From: Achromobacter sp. AONIH1 | GTDB lineage: Bacteria; Pseudomonadota; Gammaproteobacteria; Burkholderiales; Burkholderiaceae_B | Length of the DNA stretch: 64,000 nt | Reading direction: 5' to 3' | NCBI RefSeq assembly: GCF_002902905.1 | Contig: NZ_CP026124.1 | Span: 3,658,001-3,722,000, forward strand | Part shown: positions 17,096 to 25,804 of the stretch, in pieces | Position numbering within the stretch: the stretch's first letter is position 1 | Layout of the letters: each line of letters begins with the position of its first letter | Made by a program: the position numbers and the translations under genes | The notes under the pieces: model-generated | The model's database searches: none | What the model saw: the letters and a program-made list of their open reading frames with translations, nothing else | Told to the model about the DNA's origin: nothing

Positions 17096-18367
17096 TCAGG
17101 CTGTCTGCACTTTCCTGCAATGCTGCTTGCTTCCGTCCGCCGAGGTGATGGTCAGCGTCGCCGCTGCGCGATGGAACTCGTGGCGTTCGTCGAAGGCATC
17201 GGCGCGCCATGCCTGGGCATCCGGGCCGGCCTGGCTGGGGCGGATCGCATAGCGGCACGGGACGCCGTAGTCGCGCGTCGCGGCGATGAGCCGGCGCGCG
17301 GTGTCGACGACGTAGGTCGCGCCCTGTTCATCGCGATAGGCGCCTTGCGCCCAGTCGTCGACGTGCTCGGTCAGGGCGGCGGGATAGGCAGGCCAGGCCT
17401 CGCCCATGGCCAGCCCCAGCAGGCGTCGCGCCGTCGCGCTGGCCGGCGTCGAGGCGGTGTTGAACAGCACGACGGCGCACAGCCTGCGTTCCGGCAGGCC
17501 CAGCAGCATGGACGTATGGCCATTGACGTCGCCCTTGTGCGCGACGCTGCGCCAGCGCCGGCCGTCGATCTCGATCTCGTCCAGCCACCAGCCGCAACCG
17601 AAGTCGCCGGGCGGGCCGCCCAGCATCAAGTCGGTATGCGCCGCGTCCAGGACCTTGCCGTCGATCAGCGACAGCCACCAGCGGGCCAGGTCGCGCGCGC
17701 TGGCGGCCAGGTCGTAGGCGCCGAATGCCACGCTGGGATGCAAGGGCGGCGCGGGCGGTCTGTCCGGATCCAGCATGCAGCCTATGCTGTGCGCGGTGTC
17801 GATCGATCCCGTCTCGCGCAGTTCCAGCGCTTGCCAGAACATTGTGCGCAGCTGGTCGTGCAGCGCATCGCCGCCGACGCGTTCCGCGATCCGGGCCAGC
17901 ACGGCGTAGCCGGTGTTGCTGTAGCGGCAGGCCTGTCCTGGCGTGTCCATCAGGGGCGAGGCGGTGATCAGCCTGATCAGATCCTCGGGCGCGATGTGCC
18001 GCCCCATCAGTTCCGGCCAATAGGCGGGCAGGGCGGTGTGGTTGCCCAGGCCCGAGCGGTGCCGCAGCAGATGCATAGGTGTGATGCGCGGATCCAGGCC
18101 GCAATCCGGCAGGTGCCGTGCGGCGCTGTCGTGCAGATCGAGCTTGCCATGTTGCGCGAGCAACAGGATCGCGGCGGCCGTATGGCTCTTGCTCAGGGAT
18201 CCGATGCGAAAGCGGGTGTCCGGGGCGTTCTTGCGGCCGCTGGCTAGGTTCGCATGGCCGCAGGCCTGTTCGGCCACGGCTGCGCCATCGGCGTAGACGC
18301 CCAGCACGCCGTGGAGATCGGCGTGCGAGGCCAGGTCTTGCAGGTACTGGTGCAGCGCGAGTGTCAT
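17096..18367 (-). CDS. Beta-lactamase-family serine hydrolase
   Basis: This 423-residue protein of the class C beta-lactamase/DD-peptidase/esterase fold has the SxxK active site FRIGSLSKSHTAA (Ser57, Lys60). The second motif is YSNTGYAVLA, and HKGDVNGHTSM is the likely third, KTG-equivalent motif. The long reading frame extends upstream to 18520, but the family homology begins at MTLALHQYLQ, so ATG 18367 is preferred. No signal peptide is visible, hinting at a cytoplasmic esterase or peptidase rather than a true beta-lactamase. A C-terminal extension with WRADAFDERHEFHR is of unknown role. Substrate cannot be predicted, and antibiotic resistance should not be assumed. Confidence 0.85.
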   Translation of the reverse strand: MTLALHQYLQDLASHADLHGVLGVYADGAAVAEQACGHANLASGRKNAPDTRFRIGSLSKSHTAAAILLLAQHGKLDLHDSAARHLPDCGLDPRITPMHLLRHRSGLGNHTALPAYWPELMGRHIAPEDLIRLITASPLMDTPGQACRYSNTGYAVLARIAERVGGDALHDQLRTMFWQALELRETGSIDTAHSIGCMLDPDRPPAPPLHPSVAFGAYDLAASARDLARWWLSLIDGKVLDAAHTDLMLGGPPGDFGCGWWLDEIEIDGRRWRSVAHKGDVNGHTSMLLGLPERRLCAVVLFNTASTPASATARRLLGLAMGEAWPAYPAALTEHVDDWAQGAYRDEQGATYVVDTARRLIAATRDYGVPCRYAIRPSQAGPDAQAWRADAFDERHEFHRAAATLTITSADGSKQHCRKVQTA

Positions 18368-18522
18368 GGGCGGTGATCGATGTCGAAAAACGCGGGGCGC
18401 GAGAGCAGGGGAGCCGCGATCGGGCCGCGGGCACGCCATGGCCCGCGACCTCGACGGGCCTATGGACCTTAAAGCGGCTACAGCCTCTATCGTGCCAGGC
18501 AGTTCAACTGTAAGGAGCAAGC

Positions 18523-19641
18523 ATGTCCAGCGTGTTGGAACGTTCCCGTTTCGTTCTGGTCATCGGCGGTGGGCAGGCCGGATTGGCGGCGGGCTATTGG
18601 CTGAAGCGGCAGGATATTCCTTTTCTGATCGTCGAGGGCAGCGCCCGGATCGGCGATGTCTGGCGGCAACGCTACGCCTCGCTGTCGCTGTTCACCACGC
18701 GCGCGTTCAGCGCCTTGCCCGGCATGGCCCTGGCGGGCAAGGCGCAGGGCTATGCCGGCCGCGATGAGTTCGCGGATTACCTGGAGGCCTACGCACGGCG
18801 CTTCGCGTTGCCCATCCGGCTGTCGACCTCGGTCCAGCGCCTGCGCGCCGGGCCGCAGGGGAGCTTCCTGGCCGACTTGTCGGACGGCGGCACGCTGGCC
18901 GCCACGCATGTCATCGTGGCGACGGGCGGCTTTCAGGCGCCGGTGGTGCCGGCGATCGCGCGCGGCTTCGGCGCTCAGATTCCGCAGTTGACCCCGGAGA
19001 GCTTCGGCGCCGGCGAGTCCTTGCCCGACGGGCCGGTACTGGTGGTGGGAGACGGGGCCAGCGGCCGCGACCTGGCCGTGCTGGCCTCGGCCTCGCATCC
19101 GGTGATGCTGGCCACGGGCAAGCCGCGCAAGCTGGTGCCCGAGCGTGTGCTGGGCCAATCGATCTGGTGGTGGCTGCGCAGCCTGGGGCTGATGCGCGCG
19201 TCGTCCGCGTCATTCATCGGCAAGGCATTGCGGCGCAGGGACCCCTTTCCCGATCGTGATCGCGGCCTGGCGAGCCTGGCGCGGCGCGGCATCGAGTTGC
19301 GGCCCAGGCTGACGGCCGCCGAGGGCGATACCGCCGTGTTCGCCGACGGCGAGCGCCGTAAGGTGGCGGCGGTGGTGTGGGCGGTTGGCTATCGGGATCG
19401 GACCGATTGGATCGAGATCCCCGGCGCCTTGGGCGATGACGGCCGCTTGCTTCACGACGCCGGCGTTTCTCCGGTGCCCGGCCTTGCCTATGTCGGCCGT
19501 CCGTGGCAGCGTAACCGCGCGTCGGCGCTGGTCATGGGGGCGGGCGAGGATGCGCGGCTCATCGTCGAGTCCATCAGACGCGAGGACGCGCCTCGTCGGA
19601 TCGCTGCTGCCGTGCCGCCACGGGCGGCGGAGCCGCGCTGA
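18523..19641 (+). CDS. FAD-dependent flavoprotein, CzcO/YhhN-like monooxygenase type
   Basis: This 372-residue enzyme has two dinucleotide folds: an FAD site VLVIGGGQAGLAAGYWLKRQ near residue 11 and an NAD(P)H site VLVVGDGASGRDLAV near residue 184. Between them lies GDVWRQRYASLSLFT, the W-R-x-R-Y-x-S-L pattern of flavin monooxygenases, and later VVWAVGYRDRTDWIEI. Such proteins are often annotated as putative potassium transport flavoprotein or CzcO. ATG 18523 follows TAAGGAG. It is transcribed divergently from the serine hydrolase. The substrate is unknown; the family oxidises hydrophobic ketones, amines or sulfides. Confidence 0.88.
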   Translation: MSSVLERSRFVLVIGGGQAGLAAGYWLKRQDIPFLIVEGSARIGDVWRQRYASLSLFTTRAFSALPGMALAGKAQGYAGRDEFADYLEAYARRFALPIRLSTSVQRLRAGPQGSFLADLSDGGTLAATHVIVATGGFQAPVVPAIARGFGAQIPQLTPESFGAGESLPDGPVLVVGDGASGRDLAVLASASHPVMLATGKPRKLVPERVLGQSIWWWLRSLGLMRASSASFIGKALRRRDPFPDRDRGLASLARRGIELRPRLTAAEGDTAVFADGERRKVAAVVWAVGYRDRTDWIEIPGALGDDGRLLHDAGVSPVPGLAYVGRPWQRNRASALVMGAGEDARLIVESIRREDAPRRIAAAVPPRAAEPR

Positions 19642-19797
19642 TGGCCCGCAAAGTAAATGCACCATTCTTCACCGTTTTCTCCAGGGAATCATGGCCTTTC
19701 CCGCTAGCATGTGCGCAGGGTCGAGCAAGCAGCCGGCCTTTCAAGCGCGCATGGCTGGCATGCGTCAGACGAGGCAGACAGTGAAAGTGGAAAGAAC

Positions 19798-20643
19798 ATG
19801 GTTCAAGGATTGAACGGCAAGGCAGCGCGGGCGCGCGGATCGGACGCCGTGCAGGGTGTGCGCCGCCTTGCGTGCGGGACCGGGGCGTCAGCGGCTCCCG
19901 CCGCGCCGCGCCGCATCCTGCAAGGCGCGGGCGCCGCCATCGCGGCCGCGCTGATGGCCGTGGCGCCGCCGGCGTGGGCCGCCGGGCCGGCCGTCGTCGT
20001 CAAGCATGGCGAGACCGTCACGATAGATGGCGTGCGCAACATCGTCATGCGCGCCGACCAGGCCAAGGGCGGCATCCTGCTGCTGACGGGCGGCGACGGG
20101 CGCCTGAACGTAACGGACGGCGCGCAGTTCACCGATGGCGCGGACAACGTGCTGATCCGCAACCGCGACGCTTTCGCGGCGCGCGGCTACAACGTGATGC
20201 TGGTCGACCTGGGCACGGACCTGGCGGCGGCGGTCGGCTATATGTCCAGGCTGAAAGCGCCCGTGACCGTCATCGGCACCAGCAAGGGCACGGAGCGGCT
20301 GGCGCAGGGATTGGCGAAGGGCGCGCGTCCGGACAAGGTGGTGCTGTCCTCGGGCTTTCTCAGCCAGGAATCCGGGCCGGGCGACAGCGTGCAAGCCATC
20401 CTGGGCACGCCGTCGCGGCTGCCGCCGGCCTTGGTTATCCACCACCGCGAGGACCATTGCCGCTGGACGCGCCCGGCCGGGGTCGAGCCGTTCAATACCT
20501 GGGCCGGTTCGAAGGTCGAGGTCGCGTGGCTCAACGGCGGCGTGGACGATCAGGCGAATCCCTGCCGCTACAGCGGGCACCATGGCTTCGCCGGCCTGGA
20601 CGCGGCATTCGTGGATCGCGTCATGGCCTTTGTCGCGAAGTAG
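19798..20643 (+). CDS. Exported alpha/beta-hydrolase-like protein
   Basis: From ATG 19798 (GGAAAG upstream) the product has 281 residues. A hydrophobic export segment follows a basic region (RRILQGAGAAIAAALMAVAP, cleavage likely after AWA). The mature part shows VIGTSKGTERLAQG, a GxSxG-like nucleophile elbow, and a C-terminal SGHHGFAGLDAAF with candidate catalytic His. The middle part includes LVIHHREDHCRWTRP, whose Cys probably pairs with the Cys in DQANPCRYSG. Together these suggest a periplasmic hydrolase of the alpha/beta fold, without a clear subfamily. The frame continues upstream to 19711, but that part is not signal-like. Confidence 0.75.
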   Translation: MVQGLNGKAARARGSDAVQGVRRLACGTGASAAPAAPRRILQGAGAAIAAALMAVAPPAWAAGPAVVVKHGETVTIDGVRNIVMRADQAKGGILLLTGGDGRLNVTDGAQFTDGADNVLIRNRDAFAARGYNVMLVDLGTDLAAAVGYMSRLKAPVTVIGTSKGTERLAQGLAKGARPDKVVLSSGFLSQESGPGDSVQAILGTPSRLPPALVIHHREDHCRWTRPAGVEPFNTWAGSKVEVAWLNGGVDDQANPCRYSGHHGFAGLDAAFVDRVMAFVAK

Positions 20644-20790
20644 GTAGTCGGGCGGCCAGGCTGTTATGGCGCAATCCCGGCCGCTCTGTGCATGGCGGCG
20701 CGGCCGGACCTTGCCCATACTGATGGCGCGCCCGCAACTCGTCCGCGCACCTTGCGCGGGCGGCGCGCGCAGCCAACCAGGATCCGTTCC

Positions 20791-21708
20791 ATGCCCTATC
20801 GCTACGTTGTCGCCGATGTCTTCACCCGCCACGCCTATGGCGGCAATCCGCTGGCCGTCGTGCTCGACGCGCAAGGCCTGGATGCCGCGCAGATGCAGCG
20901 CATCGCGCGCGAGTTCAATTTCTCCGAGACCAGCTTCGTGCTGCCGGCGCGCGATCCGGCGCACACGGCCGAGGTGCGGATCTTCACGCCCGATCGGGAA
21001 GTGCCTTTCGCCGGACATCCCAATGTCGGCACGGCGGTGGTGCTGGCGCGCGAGCTGGCGGCATCGGGACGTCCCGTGCCGGACGCGTTCGTGTTCGAAG
21101 AGGCGGCCGGACTGGTGCGGATCGCGCTGCGGCGCGAAGGGGCGGACGTGAACGGCGCCGAGTTGCAGGCGCCGCAGCCGCTGTCCCGGCGCGCCTTGGC
21201 GCCCGTGGATGCGGTGGCGCGGGCCTTGCGCCTGGCGCCCGGGGACATCGAGACGGCCGAGCACGCGCCGCAAGTCGTGTCGGTCGGCCTGACCTTCCTG
21301 GTGGTCCAGCTGGCCAGCCGCGTTGCGCTGCGCCGCGCGTCGCCGAATCCTGCCGGCTATGCGGCGCTGCTGCCGCTGGACGACGCGCGTTCCATCTATG
21401 CCTATACGACCGACACGGCGGCGGACACGGGGCAGGGGCCGACCGACATCCAGGCCCGCATGTTCACGGGCCGCATGACGGAAGACCCTGCCACCGGCAG
21501 CGCCACCGCAGCGGCCACGGCGCTGCGCGCGGCATTGCGGGGCGCGGGGACCACGCTGCGACTGCGCGTGGGACAGGGCGTGGACATGGGGCGCGCCAGC
21601 CTGCTGCACGCGCATGCAGAGGTCCGGCAGGACGGTGTGTGGGCGGGCGTGGCGGGCAACGCGGTGGTCGTGATGGAAGGCACGCTGGTGGCGCCTGCCG
21701 CGTCTTGA
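20791..21708 (+). CDS. PhzF-family isomerase/epimerase
   Basis: PhzF-like proteins form a diaminopimelate-epimerase fold and catalyse isomerisations; the namesake acts in phenazine synthesis, which is not indicated here. The 305-residue sequence begins MPYRYVVADVFTRHAYGGNPLAVV. The catalytic Glu46 lies in FNFSETSFVLP, then FTPDREVPFAGHPNVGTAVVL, and the C-terminal MTEDPATGSATAAATALR, all family signatures. ATG 20791 has AGGA nearby. It is a single gene with an intrinsic terminator about 225 bases downstream. Natural substrate unknown. Confidence 0.92.
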   Translation: MPYRYVVADVFTRHAYGGNPLAVVLDAQGLDAAQMQRIAREFNFSETSFVLPARDPAHTAEVRIFTPDREVPFAGHPNVGTAVVLARELAASGRPVPDAFVFEEAAGLVRIALRREGADVNGAELQAPQPLSRRALAPVDAVARALRLAPGDIETAEHAPQVVSVGLTFLVVQLASRVALRRASPNPAGYAALLPLDDARSIYAYTTDTAADTGQGPTDIQARMFTGRMTEDPATGSATAAATALRAALRGAGTTLRLRVGQGVDMGRASLLHAHAEVRQDGVWAGVAGNAVVVMEGTLVAPAAS

Positions 21709-21933
21709 GCAGTCTAGCGCGGGTAACGGGCGAGCGGGCGGTGAGCGCGTCGTCCACGAGCCGGCGGCGCGACAAGCCGAGTGTCTTGCCAGGATTGCGC
21801 ATCGCCGCTAAGCTGGCGCACATGAATCCGATTACCACCGCCCGGCCCTGCCGGGCCGATTCCCGACGAACCGCTCGACGCATGCGTTGAGTGGCCCGTC
21901 ACGTCCGGGCGCCGTCCAGGCGCCGCATTGCAG

Positions 21934-21968
21934 AAGGCCACGATATGTCCCGTGGCCTTTTTGTTTTT
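21934..21968 (+). terminator. Intrinsic terminator upstream of the GNAT gene
   Basis: AAGGCCACG (21934-21942) pairs with CGTGGCCTT (21951-21959) and is followed by TTTGTTTTT. It would end the phzF transcript, or a small RNA starting near 21820. The gap 21709-22033 (325 bases) contains no gene that I can support. Confidence 0.85.
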
Positions 21969-22033
21969 CGCGCAGTATCCCGTCCGCAGGCGTATCGTCC
22001 GGCCTTCGTTTTTCCCTTTCCGAGGAACGAAGC

Positions 22034-22468
22034 ATGTCGCATCACGATCTGAACATCCGCGCTTTCCATCCGGCCGATGAGGCCGCCGTCATCCAGCTGT
22101 GGCACGACAGCGGTCTGACGCGGCCCTGGAACGACCCGAAGAAGGACGTGGCCCGCAAGCTGACGGTGCAGCCCGGGCTGTTCCTGGTGGGCGAGGCTGG
22201 CGGACGCATCGTGGCCGCGACAATGGCCGGGTACGACGGGCATCGCGGCTGGATCAACTACCTTGCAGTGGCGCCGGACTGCCGCCGGCGCGGCTATGCC
22301 TCGATGCTGATGCGCGTGGCCGAACGCAAGCTGCTGGAGCTGGGCTGCCCCAAGATCAATCTGCTGATCCGTGCGGAAAACGCGGCCGTGCGTGGTTTCT
22401 ACGAGAGCCTGGGCTTTGGCATGGACGACGTGGTGAGCATGGGCAAGCGCCTGATCCCGGACCTGTGA
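22034..22468 (+). CDS. GNAT-family N-acetyltransferase (YpeA-like)
   Basis: The 144-residue single-domain acetyltransferase has the acetyl-CoA-binding signature VAPDCRRRGYASMLM (Q/RxxGxG/A type) and the end motif NLLIRAENAAVRGFYESLGF. N-terminal strands start IRAFHPADEAAVIQLW. The overall pattern (WHDSGLTRPWNDPKKD) is that of the YpeA subgroup. ATG 22034 follows GAGGAA. The acceptor substrate is unknown. It converges on the aspartoacylase-like gene, with a shared bidirectional terminator between them. Confidence 0.9.
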   Translation: MSHHDLNIRAFHPADEAAVIQLWHDSGLTRPWNDPKKDVARKLTVQPGLFLVGEAGGRIVAATMAGYDGHRGWINYLAVAPDCRRRGYASMLMRVAERKLLELGCPKINLLIRAENAAVRGFYESLGFGMDDVVSMGKRLIPDL

Positions 22469-22481
22469 GGCGGCGCGAATA

Positions 22482-22504
22482 CGGGAAGGCTGGCCGCCTT
22501 CCCG
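22482..22504. terminator. Bidirectional hairpin terminator
   Basis: A 9-bp stem, CGGGAAGGC (22482-22490) with GCCTTCCCG (22496-22504), lies between two convergent genes. Its arms share the GGGAAGGC / GCCTTCCC core with the hairpin at 935-960. Confidence 0.65.
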
Positions 22505-22543
22505 CGCTTGCCGCGTCCGTGTTGCGCGCGGTCCTGCCCGCGC

Positions 22544-23512
22544 TCAGATCTGCACGGTCAGGTACACCGCTTCGCGTCCGACCACGGGCATGCGGGTCGG
22601 CATGAAGATGGTGCAGTCGTCGCAAGGCGAGCGGATCTCTTCGCCGCCGTTGATGGCGATGAGTTCGCCTTTCTGGAAGACCTCGAAGCCCAGCACCGGG
22701 CGCGTGAAGCGGAAGTCGGTGGACTTCACCATGTGCACTTCCAGCAGCATGTAGCGTCGCGCGGGCGGCGCGGTCTCGGCCGAGGCCGGCGTGTCGATCA
22801 GGCCCAGGTGGCCCAGGAAGCGCAGCGTCACGTCGGTGGCCAGGTCGGCCGCCGAGCGCGCGAAGTGCTGGCCGCATTCCACCACCACGGCGCCGCCGCT
22901 GTCGGACTGCGGATCGCCATGGCGGCCATGACCCATGACGCCGGTGCCGGGAAAACGCTCGGCCGGCATCACCAGCTGCACTTCGGGCGTGCCGACGGCG
23001 GTGGCCAGCGCGGCGTTGCGCGGCAGGTCGTAGTAGACCAAGAACGGCTGCACCGGCGCGCGCGTCGAATGGATGTCGAGGATGTAGTCGGCGGCGTCCA
23101 GCACCGGGCGCAGCTCGCGCGCGCGGCGCAGCTCGGGGCTTTGTTCGCTGCCGTCGAGCAGTTCGGGCGTCCAGATGCGGTTCAGGTTGTGCACCAGCTG
23201 GCGATTCTCGTAGGGGCGCTCCAGGTCGAAGGCCTCGTAGGCTTCGATATTGGCGAAGCTCACCGTGAGCGTGCCGATCTTGGGGCGCACCGCGTTGTCC
23301 AGCAGGTGCGTGGCGGCCACCATGCCGCAGATCTCGTTGCCGTGCGTGAGCGCGTTGATCAGCACGTGCGGGCCGGGGCGGCCAGATTCGAAGCGGTGGA
23401 CATAGTCGACGCCGGTGTTGCCGGCGCGATAGGCGGAGAGGTCGCGCGGCAGCACTTCCAGCGGCGCGGTGTCGGGGGCGAAGTCGGGATGGTCCATGGT
23501 TGCGGTTCTCAT
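22544..23512 (-). CDS. Succinylglutamate desuccinylase / aspartoacylase family protein
   Basis: This 322-residue zinc-dependent amidohydrolase carries the zinc motif NALTHGNEICG (HxxE), the second ligand region DYILDIHSTR and the catalytic-region VVVECGQH. The family removes acyl groups from N-acyl amino acids or acts on related amides. The ATG at 23512 overlaps the stop of the Bug receptor gene by ATGA, so the two genes are translationally coupled. The natural reading is that the receptor brings in a carboxylate and this enzyme hydrolyses it. An alternative start is ATG 23497. Confidence 0.88.
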   Translation of the reverse strand: MRTATMDHPDFAPDTAPLEVLPRDLSAYRAGNTGVDYVHRFESGRPGPHVLINALTHGNEICGMVAATHLLDNAVRPKIGTLTVSFANIEAYEAFDLERPYENRQLVHNLNRIWTPELLDGSEQSPELRRARELRPVLDAADYILDIHSTRAPVQPFLVYYDLPRNAALATAVGTPEVQLVMPAERFPGTGVMGHGRHGDPQSDSGGAVVVECGQHFARSAADLATDVTLRFLGHLGLIDTPASAETAPPARRYMLLEVHMVKSTDFRFTRPVLGFEVFQKGELIAINGGEEIRSPCDDCTIFMPTRMPVVGREAVYLTVQI

Positions 23513-24516
23513 TCGGGCCGGATGCCGGCGCGTTCAATCAGGTCTTTATACAGGGACAGGCGTTCGGACATCATGGCAGTGAACTGGGCCGGCGTCTGTT
23601 CGTCGGGCGGCAGGGCGCCGTTTTTCTCCAGCGTCTGCTGCAATTCTTCCTGGCGGGCGACGGTCCGCACGGCCTGCAGCAGCGTCTGGAGCACGTCGGC
23701 GGGCGTGCCGGCGGGCGCCGCCAGCCCGATCCACGAGGTCGTGTTGAGCGTCGGATGACCAAGTTCGGCGAAGGTCGGCACGTCGGGCAGGTAGGCCGGA
23801 CGCGCGGGCGCGGCGATCGCCAGGGCGCGCAGCTTGCCGGACTGGATGTAAGGCAGCATGGGCGCCAGGTTGTCCAGCATGAACTGCACCTGGTTCGACA
23901 GCAGTCCGCTGATCAGCGGGCCGCCGCCACGGTAGGGCACGTGCACGGCCTTCACGCCCAGCGTGCTCTTGAACAGTTCGGCGTTGAGCTGGCCCATGCT
24001 GCCCACGCCCGCCGTGCCGAAATGAAGCTGGTCGGGATTGGCCTTCAGGTGCGCGACGAATTCCGTCAGCGTGCGGGCCGGTACGTCCGGATGCACCACC
24101 AGCGCGTTCAGCGACCGCGACAGCTGCGAGATAGCGCTGAAGTCCTGGATCGGGTCGTAGCCCAGGTTGCTGTGCATCAGCGGGTTGGCCAGGTGCGAGC
24201 TTTGCGACGAAGCCACCAGCGTGTAGCCGTCCGCCTTGGCGCGGGCCACGCGCTGGCTGCCGATGGAGCCGCCGGCGCCGTCGCGGTTCTCGATGATCAC
24301 GCTCACGCCCAGCACCTTCGCCAGCCGTTCGGCATAGATGCGGCCGATCAGGTCGACGGAGCCGCCGGCGGGAAAGGGCACCACCAGCGTGATGGGCCGG
24401 GAGGGATAGGCATCGGCGCGGACGGCCAAGGGCGCGAGTGGCAACAGGGCGGCGCCCAGGCCGGCTTGCAGCAGGCTGCGGCGCCGGCCGCAGACGGCTG
24501 CGGGTGGGTGAGTCAT
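23509..24516 (-). CDS. Bug/TctC-family periplasmic substrate-binding protein, Tat-like signal
   Basis: This 335-residue Bug protein has the mature N-terminus YPSRPITLVVPFPAGGSVDLIGR and the later VHVPYRGGGPLISGLLSNQV, both family hallmarks. It is preceded by a signal containing GRRRSLLQAGLG, suggestive of Tat export. Bug proteins bind carboxylates or amides for tripartite tricarboxylate transport, but no TctA/TctB membrane genes are in the window, as is common for Bordetella and Achromobacter. I take ATG 24516 because residues upstream do not look like part of a signal. It is coupled to the aspartoacylase-like gene downstream and diverges from the RpiR regulator. Confidence 0.9.
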   Translation of the reverse strand: MTHPPAAVCGRRRSLLQAGLGAALLPLAPLAVRADAYPSRPITLVVPFPAGGSVDLIGRIYAERLAKVLGVSVIIENRDGAGGSIGSQRVARAKADGYTLVASSQSSHLANPLMHSNLGYDPIQDFSAISQLSRSLNALVVHPDVPARTLTEFVAHLKANPDQLHFGTAGVGSMGQLNAELFKSTLGVKAVHVPYRGGGPLISGLLSNQVQFMLDNLAPMLPYIQSGKLRALAIAAPARPAYLPDVPTFAELGHPTLNTTSWIGLAAPAGTPADVLQTLLQAVRTVARQEELQQTLEKNGALPPDEQTPAQFTAMMSERLSLYKDLIERAGIRPE

Positions 24517-24550
24517 GACGGGATCTGGGTTAGGGACTTGAGAAATGCGG

Positions 24551-24600
24551 GAGTGAAAAATATGCAAAGTGAATTGCAAAATTGAAATATAAAATGCAAT
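24551..24600. promoter_or_regulatory. AT-rich operator/promoter region between Bug and rpiR-like genes
   Basis: The only AT-rich stretch in this neighbourhood carries an inverted repeat TTGCA (24574-24578) / TGCAA (24595-24599), a further TGCAAA at 24563-24568 and several GAAA tracts. It lies between the divergent Bug operon and the RpiR-type regulator, so it is the likely regulator binding site. No footprint can be claimed. Confidence 0.5.
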
Positions 24601-24739
24601 GAGCTTTGTGAGACCCTGGGGTTATCACCTACGGATGCCCCGGGCGTGGCGTCGGGTCTGGGCGGGTCGAGCCGGCTCGCGGCACGACCCGCCGCGTCAT
24701 GCCGCGAGCCAGAACGTCCTTGTAGAATCGCCCCTCACC

Positions 24740-25594
24740 ATGAACCTGAACCAACGCATCGCGGGCTATGGCCGCAAACTCTCCAAGACCGAGCGCCTGC
24801 TTGTCGACGAGATGCTGGCGCGTTATCCGCAAAGCCTGCTGGAATCCGCCACCGCGCTGGCACGGGCGGTGGGCACCAGCGCCTCGACCGTGGTGCGCCT
24901 GCTCGCCAAGCTGGGCTACGACAGCTATGCGCAGGCGCAGACCGAGGCGCGCGCGGAAGTCACCGCCCGGCTGGCCTCGCCGGGCGAGCGCGCCGACGCT
25001 ATGGGCGCCGACGGCCACGGTGCGCGCGCCTGCCTGCACAACGCGCTGCTGCATGACCAGCACAATTTGCAGGCGACCTTCTCCACGGTGGATCCGGCGG
25101 TGTTCGAGGCCGCGGTGCGCGCGCTGACGCAACGCAAGGCGCGCGTGCACGTGCTGGGGCTGAGGCAGGCCGCGCCGCTGGCCGGCTACGCGGCGCTGTA
25201 CCTGAACCTGTGCCTGCCGGCCGTGCGGCCGCTGGCCACGCAGGGGCCGTTGTTCCTGGAAGACCAGTTGCTATGGGTGGACGAACGCGACGTGCTGCTG
25301 GCCTTCACCTTCCGGCGCTACTCGGTGGCGGCGGCCAAGGCGCTGCGTGTGTTCCGCGAGCGCGGCGCGAAGGTGGTGCTGATCACCGACTCGGCTTCCG
25401 CGCCGGCCGCGCGTTGGGCCGACCAGGTGCTGGTGGCGCAGTGCTCCAGCGCCTCGCCGTTCGATTCCTACACCGCGCCGATGGCGCTGTGCAATGCCTT
25501 GCTGGCGGCGGTGGCGCAGCGCTGCAGGCAGCCGCTGGGCGAGGCGCTCGCGCGTGGCGAGGCCTTGTGGGACGCGCAATGGATACGCTCTTGA
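24740..25594 (+). CDS. MurR/RpiR-family transcriptional regulator
   Basis: The 284-residue protein has the RpiR helix-turn-helix (LSKTERLLVDEMLARYPQSLL, then SATALARAVGTSASTVVRLLAKLGYDSYAQ) and a C-terminal SIS-like sugar-phosphate-binding fold (VHVLGLRQAAPLAGYAALY, DVLLAFTFRRYS, VVLITDSASAPAA). The typical effector is a phosphosugar, although in some lineages these regulators control amide and carboxylate genes. Divergence from the Bug-aspartoacylase operon suggests that this operon is its target. The start is ATG 24740; a longer open frame upstream lacks a ribosome site. Confidence 0.9.
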   Translation: MNLNQRIAGYGRKLSKTERLLVDEMLARYPQSLLESATALARAVGTSASTVVRLLAKLGYDSYAQAQTEARAEVTARLASPGERADAMGADGHGARACLHNALLHDQHNLQATFSTVDPAVFEAAVRALTQRKARVHVLGLRQAAPLAGYAALYLNLCLPAVRPLATQGPLFLEDQLLWVDERDVLLAFTFRRYSVAAAKALRVFRERGAKVVLITDSASAPAARWADQVLVAQCSSASPFDSYTAPMALCNALLAAVAQRCRQPLGEALARGEALWDAQWIRS

Positions 25595-25804
25595 ACGCCG
25601 GCGCCTGTTGGCCGCCGGGCCAGACTGTATGTATTTTCCCGTAAACTCCTACCAGATGTTGCCGGCGCGCTGCGCGCGCGGTTGCATGGCGGCATCTACT
25701 GAAGTGCCGTGGCAGGTTTTGTTGCGTTTATCACAATCGTGTGGCTTGCCTTGGCCCCCCTGGCAGTTACAGTGGGGGCGGATGACAACAACAAGGAGCG
25801 TTCC

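Noticed and set aside
17096..18367. Reading the serine hydrolase as an antibiotic-resistance beta-lactamase
   Set aside because: It has the SxxK fold motif but no signal peptide and no specific resistance-family features; a peptidase or esterase is more likely.
20791..21708. PhzF gene taken as evidence for phenazine synthesis
   Set aside because: No other phz genes are present, and PhzF-like proteins are widespread in bacteria that make no phenazine.
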